Shown piece after piece: positions 60,175 through 64,000 of a stretch of 64,000 nucleotides of DNA. Under the pieces are notes generated by a model. The model was not told the DNA's origin. It saw only the letters and a program-made list of their open reading frames with translations, and ran no database searches. Each line of letters opens with the position of its first letter. The first letter of the stretch is position 1. The position numbers and the translations under genes are program-made. This DNA is from Arctopsyche grandis. Taxonomy: Eukaryota; Arthropoda; Insecta; Trichoptera; Hydropsychidae. Location: NCBI RefSeq assembly GCF_051622035.1, contig NC_135365.1, positions 15,480,001 to 15,544,000 of the forward strand, given 5' to 3'.

Positions 60175-61622
60175 CAGTGGCGGACTGGCCATACAAGCGA
60201 ACATGCCCGATGGCATGTGGGCCCCACTATCTGTTGGAAAATATGGGCCCTCAGTAAAATTAAATAACTTTTTAACTATTTCACGTGTGTAAAAATTTAT
60301 AGGATATTGCACTTTGGGACCTAAAGTTTGGGTATTTCAACAAAACAAATTTCTTACGATATACAAAAACAACTAATACCGGCTTTAACAGACCAAGGAT
60401 CGGTTAACATTTTTTAATAGGCTCGAAATCCTTTTGCTGGGCCCATTTCCAACCTCAAGATTATGTATATACCAATACCTATGTAACAACTACCTACTGA
60501 AATAAAAATGGGAATAAACAAATTTCCGTGAATAATATAAACTGAATTGCTTAAAACAATTTTGATAGGACGATTCATCATCAACCTTCGATTTAAATTA
60601 ACTTCATACTTTCAAAATAACATTTGATTATACTTCGACGATATAGTAAGATTTAAATACACAATTTTAAACAGTTTCCGAATATAAAATCTATTCCTAA
60701 TCCATGTATAAAGAAATATACGATAGGGGCCCCCTCCCCAAAATCCAGATTTTCGATTAATTTAAAATATTATGCATTGTTTTCAGGGACGTAATTTGGG
60801 GAGGGGGGGGGGCATAGGGAGGCACTCACCCCCCTAAATTAATATTGAAAACATGCAAATTGAACTTTTTTTCTTATACATTTGAAATCCCGGTGATAGC
60901 ACCGGAATCACGGGATCGGAAATTCCCAGCACCGCAATCCCGGTGCTGAAGTAACCTTCCGGGATTGGTAGCACTAATATACATGATCCCAAAACTTTAT
61001 TTATTGTTATAACGTACATTATGTACATAGATAAAGTATGTACATAGATAGTCGGTAGAAATTAAGTTAATTGATAGTTTTTTAGTGACACAGTTTGATG
61101 GTCGATTTTTTTTGACCATGTGAAGATTTTTGGAAAAAAATTTTCGCCTGTGGCGGTTTAAAATTTTTTTAAATAAAATTTTTAAATTTCGCCTGCGGCG
61201 CTATTTTTTTCATATTTTATAACTCAATAAGGTGTACAAAGAATATTTTCCATTTCCATAAAAAAGATCTTTTGAAAAAAAATTTGACCAATCTTTGCCT
61301 GCCCCCCCAAGAAAAAGCTGAAATGACGTCTCTGATTGTTTTCTACCGAAAGTAAAAGCCGCTTTTATGCCGCATTCTTTTATGATGCATTCTATTTACC
61401 TATACAATGTAATTTATGGATCTATTTTGCTTTTGCCATTTTTCTTGTACCTAAATTTGTTTATTCCCATTTTTGAAAAATTTTATTTATTTTTTACCCT
61501 TGATTTTTAGCGTGATGGAAAGAAGAAAATTTTGTTATATGGGGGGGGGGGGACAAATTTTTTTAACCCTGGGCCCCCTTTGACTCCTGGCATGCACTAA
61601 TTTAAATCTCAGTCCACTACTG
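60175..61622. mobile_element. hAT-type element, copy 2 (1448 bp)
   Basis: Starts CAGTGGCGGACTGGCCATAC, as in copy 1 at 2602, and ends AGTCCACTACTG. Exact 8-bp duplication CATATATA at 60167-60174 and 61623-61630. It is nearly identical to copy 1 at both ends but has about 780 bp more in the middle (about 60290-61085) with no transposase frame. That extra DNA is either ancestral or a nested insert. Confidence 0.85.
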
Positions 61623-61630
61623 CATATATA

Positions 61631-62086
61631 ATGTAAGAATATACTAATACAATTTATGGGTAATGAAATTGTGTGCGTATTTTCTTAAACAATTTTGAAG
61701 GGGAAATTTTTGCGTTTTCAAGGTGAAACGAAGCAGAGGTAATCTCCGGAAGAAAATTAATTAATCAACGGGAGTCGAGCAGGTACGTACGCTAATTTAA
61801 ATTTGTATTTTCTGGGGAACTAATTGAATCAGACGTCGGCGACAGCCTCGGGCTTTTCAACGGCATAATTTAGCCCTACTCGGACGACTAGATAATAAAA
61901 AATAATAAAAAATTATACACACGATATATTATACTTATAATAAATTTATATTTTCATTTACTCGGTAATTTGAAACCGGCTTATCTTCGGAGCTTAGTCA
62001 CTGACTTTTACGTTTCACCCTTATTATTTTTCAGTACATATATAAGATTAGATTGCTCATCTTTACATATTATATGCATGTAGAAT
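61631..62086. other. non-coding region
   Basis: A GC-balanced stretch at 61720-61870 ends in a donor-like GAGCAG|GTACGT near 61791, which could be an untranslated exon. No reading frame supports a coding gene. Confidence 0.3.
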
Positions 62087-62306
62087 AGCGGTCTCCGTGA
62101 CGGGCCGGAATGTGAAATGCCGGAAAACGCAAATATCGGAAGGCAAAGATCAAAAATCGAAAGATCTTAAGTCGAAAGATCAAAAAAAAAGGGTGCATGA
62201 TAAACGGTAAATACTCACGTACATACTCACTTAATTTGCGCGAGCAGGATACAACAGGAACAAGAGGAACGGGCTTTTCCTCCCGTATTCTGCGCGCGCA
62301 CATTAA
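62087..62306. mobile_element. MITE copy, related to 41928-42194
   Basis: Left end GGTCTCCGTGACGGGCCGGA, then GGAAGGCAAAGATCAAAAAT and TGCGCGAGCAGGATACAACA as in the other copies. The right TIR is missing, so it is truncated. Confidence 0.65.
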
Positions 62307-62335
62307 TAGACAATAGACAAAATAAGTTATATAAT

Positions 62336-62503
62336 GGTATCCGAGAGAATGTAAAAGGGAGAAAGGAAGGCCGCAAGGAAGATGGGTAGACGAAATTAGA
62401 AAAAAATGTGTGGGGTGAGATTTGTAGATGAGAGTTGAGATAAAACAGAAACGTGTTGGAGAGGCCTACATTTAACAGTAGATGGTGAATGGCTGTAAAT
62501 GAC
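62336..62503 (+). mobile_element. RTE retroposon 3'-end fragment
   Basis: Clear nucleotide similarity to the last 170 bp of the RTE element at 27.8-29.9 kb (AAGGCCGCAAGGAAGATGGG, GTGTTGGAGAGGCCT, ATGGCTGTAAATGA). Several indels break the frame. Confidence 0.8.
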
Positions 62504-63646
62504 TATACATTTTAAAGGCAACGTACTTACGAGCCGCGGCTACTGTTGGTGTGTACTCTGTCGAGTACAGGTCGTTCTGCGTCCAAATTAGAAATTAATT
62601 TTGGCAGGGGTATGTTCATAGTTCCGGGGAGAGATTCGAAAATTACTATATTACGCACGTCGTATGATACGCCTCGACAGTGAAGCCGAAACGCGGCTTA
62701 GTTCTGTGCGGACTTTGGGCGGGTGAGGACGCGCCATAATATTGCATTGGATACTTGAACGACAAAATCACTATAGCGGATGTAATTATTATACATAGTA
62801 ATTGCCGCAAATGATAACAACCATACTGCTCGTCGACCCCCCTCGTTGACATTTTTTATTTATTATTTATCGTTCAATTTGAAGCGGATCACTTACCCCC
62901 TGTACGGCGATAAATAATTAAACAGCAATTAACCGTGGAGAATTACTGGAACCGGAAGGACGCATTCTACTCAAACTTGGTACGTACCCTAAATTGTGTT
63001 TTATTTATGCATTTTCTTCAAAGACGAAAATTTATGCCTCGAAGTATGTAGGTAAAATTCACGTATGTAGTAGTTGAATATAATTAAATTTTTTACATTT
63101 CAAATAAATTTTTAAATATGTTACTATTTTTTTTTGTTTTTTTTTTTATTTGTTTTGTATATATGTAGGTTTATAATTCATCACAATAAAATCTTATTCG
63201 TTTGTACTGATTATACGTTTATATTATAAATATAAAATATAATACATAGTACATAACAGTAGATATGAATTATGAAGATTTGTTAAAATCATTAATTTCA
63301 TCATTTTAAGTATATTTTATGTCGTGGATAACACATTCTTATAATATCGTTGTTGTCAAGGAAAACGCTATTATGTATGTAAGTACAACTTTCAAAAAAA
63401 AATTTTTTTTGCATAATTAATAAAAGTTTTATATTATAAAGATTTTTTTACAATATATGTGTGTATGTATGTACATAGTATTTAATGTTAAAAATTTCAA
63501 TGTATATTTAACAACATTGAAAATCAACTTAACAAGTTTTTTTGTCTACAAAATATAATTTTTTTTTATATTATTTGTTATTTATATGCATTTTTAAATG
63601 TGAGTTACCAACTGGGAAGAACAAAAAAAGAGAATTTATATTAATA
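62504..63646. other. non-coding, with two GC-balanced stretches
   Basis: 62520-62860 and 62930-62995 are less AT-rich; the second ends in a donor-like CTTG|GTACGTACC. These could be untranslated exons or promoters of a gene to the right. The remainder is AT-rich. Confidence 0.3.
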
Positions 63647-64000
63647 CTAGTGTAGTACCCGATGATACATCATTGCATGGGTGTTGGCATATTAAGTTAT
63701 TAAATAAAAAAAATTAAAAGAAATGTGTCGTCGGTCATGTTTTCGATCCCCACTCGGTCGAATTTTTTAAAAATACCTTTTATATATATTTAATTTAATA
63801 TTTATATTTAATTATTTAATATGAAAAAAAAATCTATGTAACTACCTATGTACATATAAACAATATAAAACACCGATAGAAAAATTAATTATTTAATTGA
63901 TTAATTAAATATTAATTAAATTATCAATAGATCGCGGTAAATTCTCTGCCAAGCGGAAACATTAGGAGCGATCAGTATATATAGAAGCTTTTTCTTTTTT
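63647..64000 (-). mobile_element. Helitron family C, inverted copy reaching the window edge
   Basis: CTAG at 63647-63650 followed by the complement of the hairpin (CGATGATACATCATTGCATG) and the interior seen in the other family-C copies (complements of TTTTTCTATTG and GTTTATATGTAGGTA). The 5' end is beyond, or lost near, about 63930. Confidence 0.6.

Overview
This window is AT-rich, intron-bearing animal nuclear DNA, most likely from an insect. The evidence is genes with short GT-AG introns, insect-type housekeeping proteins, and a dense nest of Helitrons, tRNA-derived SINEs, hAT and piggyBac MITEs, solo LTRs and CR1/Jockey- and RTE-type retroposons. TA, TATG and GT microsatellites are frequent. 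The species cannot be named from the sequence.

Five host genes can be supported. (1) At 1-632 (-) are the first two coding exons of a secreted or ectodomain-type cysteine-rich protein that runs off the left edge. (2) At 11600-15764 (+) is a complete 14-exon M1-family aminopeptidase (954 aa, signal peptide) in which every catalytic landmark is replaced: the exopeptidase GxMEN motif, the HExxH-x18-E zinc site and the catalytic Tyr. It is a predicted pseudoenzyme. (3) and (4) At 16426-17560 (-) and 20500-21837 (+) are two complete five-exon thiamine pyrophosphokinase genes, arranged head-to-head with almost identical exon lengths. (5) At 52497-57403 (+) is a complete 14-coding-exon V-ATPase subunit a (838 aa) with both transmembrane arginines needed for proton transfer.

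The rest is mobile DNA. 1.76-11.5 kb is a transposon nest: a 671-bp hAT element with an 8-bp target duplication, a CR1/Jockey-like retroposon with a 21-bp target duplication, and Helitron-like elements. The Helitron-like elements have 5' TC, a 3' hairpin and CTAG. They carry pairs of tRNA-like modules and GC-rich minisatellites, in tandem and inverted arrangement. 17.6-20.5 kb, between the two TPK genes, holds a foldback MITE and a 1447-bp Helitron filled with a 90-bp GC-rich satellite. 22-52 kb is a gene-poor interval with solo LTRs, an RTE retroposon with a long intact ORF, many MITEs, small Helitrons and SINEs. Some GC-balanced islands there may be distant 5' exons or promoters. 57.4-64 kb holds an inverted SINE pair joined by an 89-bp copied filler, a second and longer copy of the 2.6-kb hAT family, and more MITE, RTE and Helitron fragments.

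The host genes are not an operon or pathway unit. The only evident relationship is the TPK duplication, whose two start codons face each other across a transposon-filled 2.9 kb spacer. All domain calls are from reading translated sequence by eye; no database search was made.
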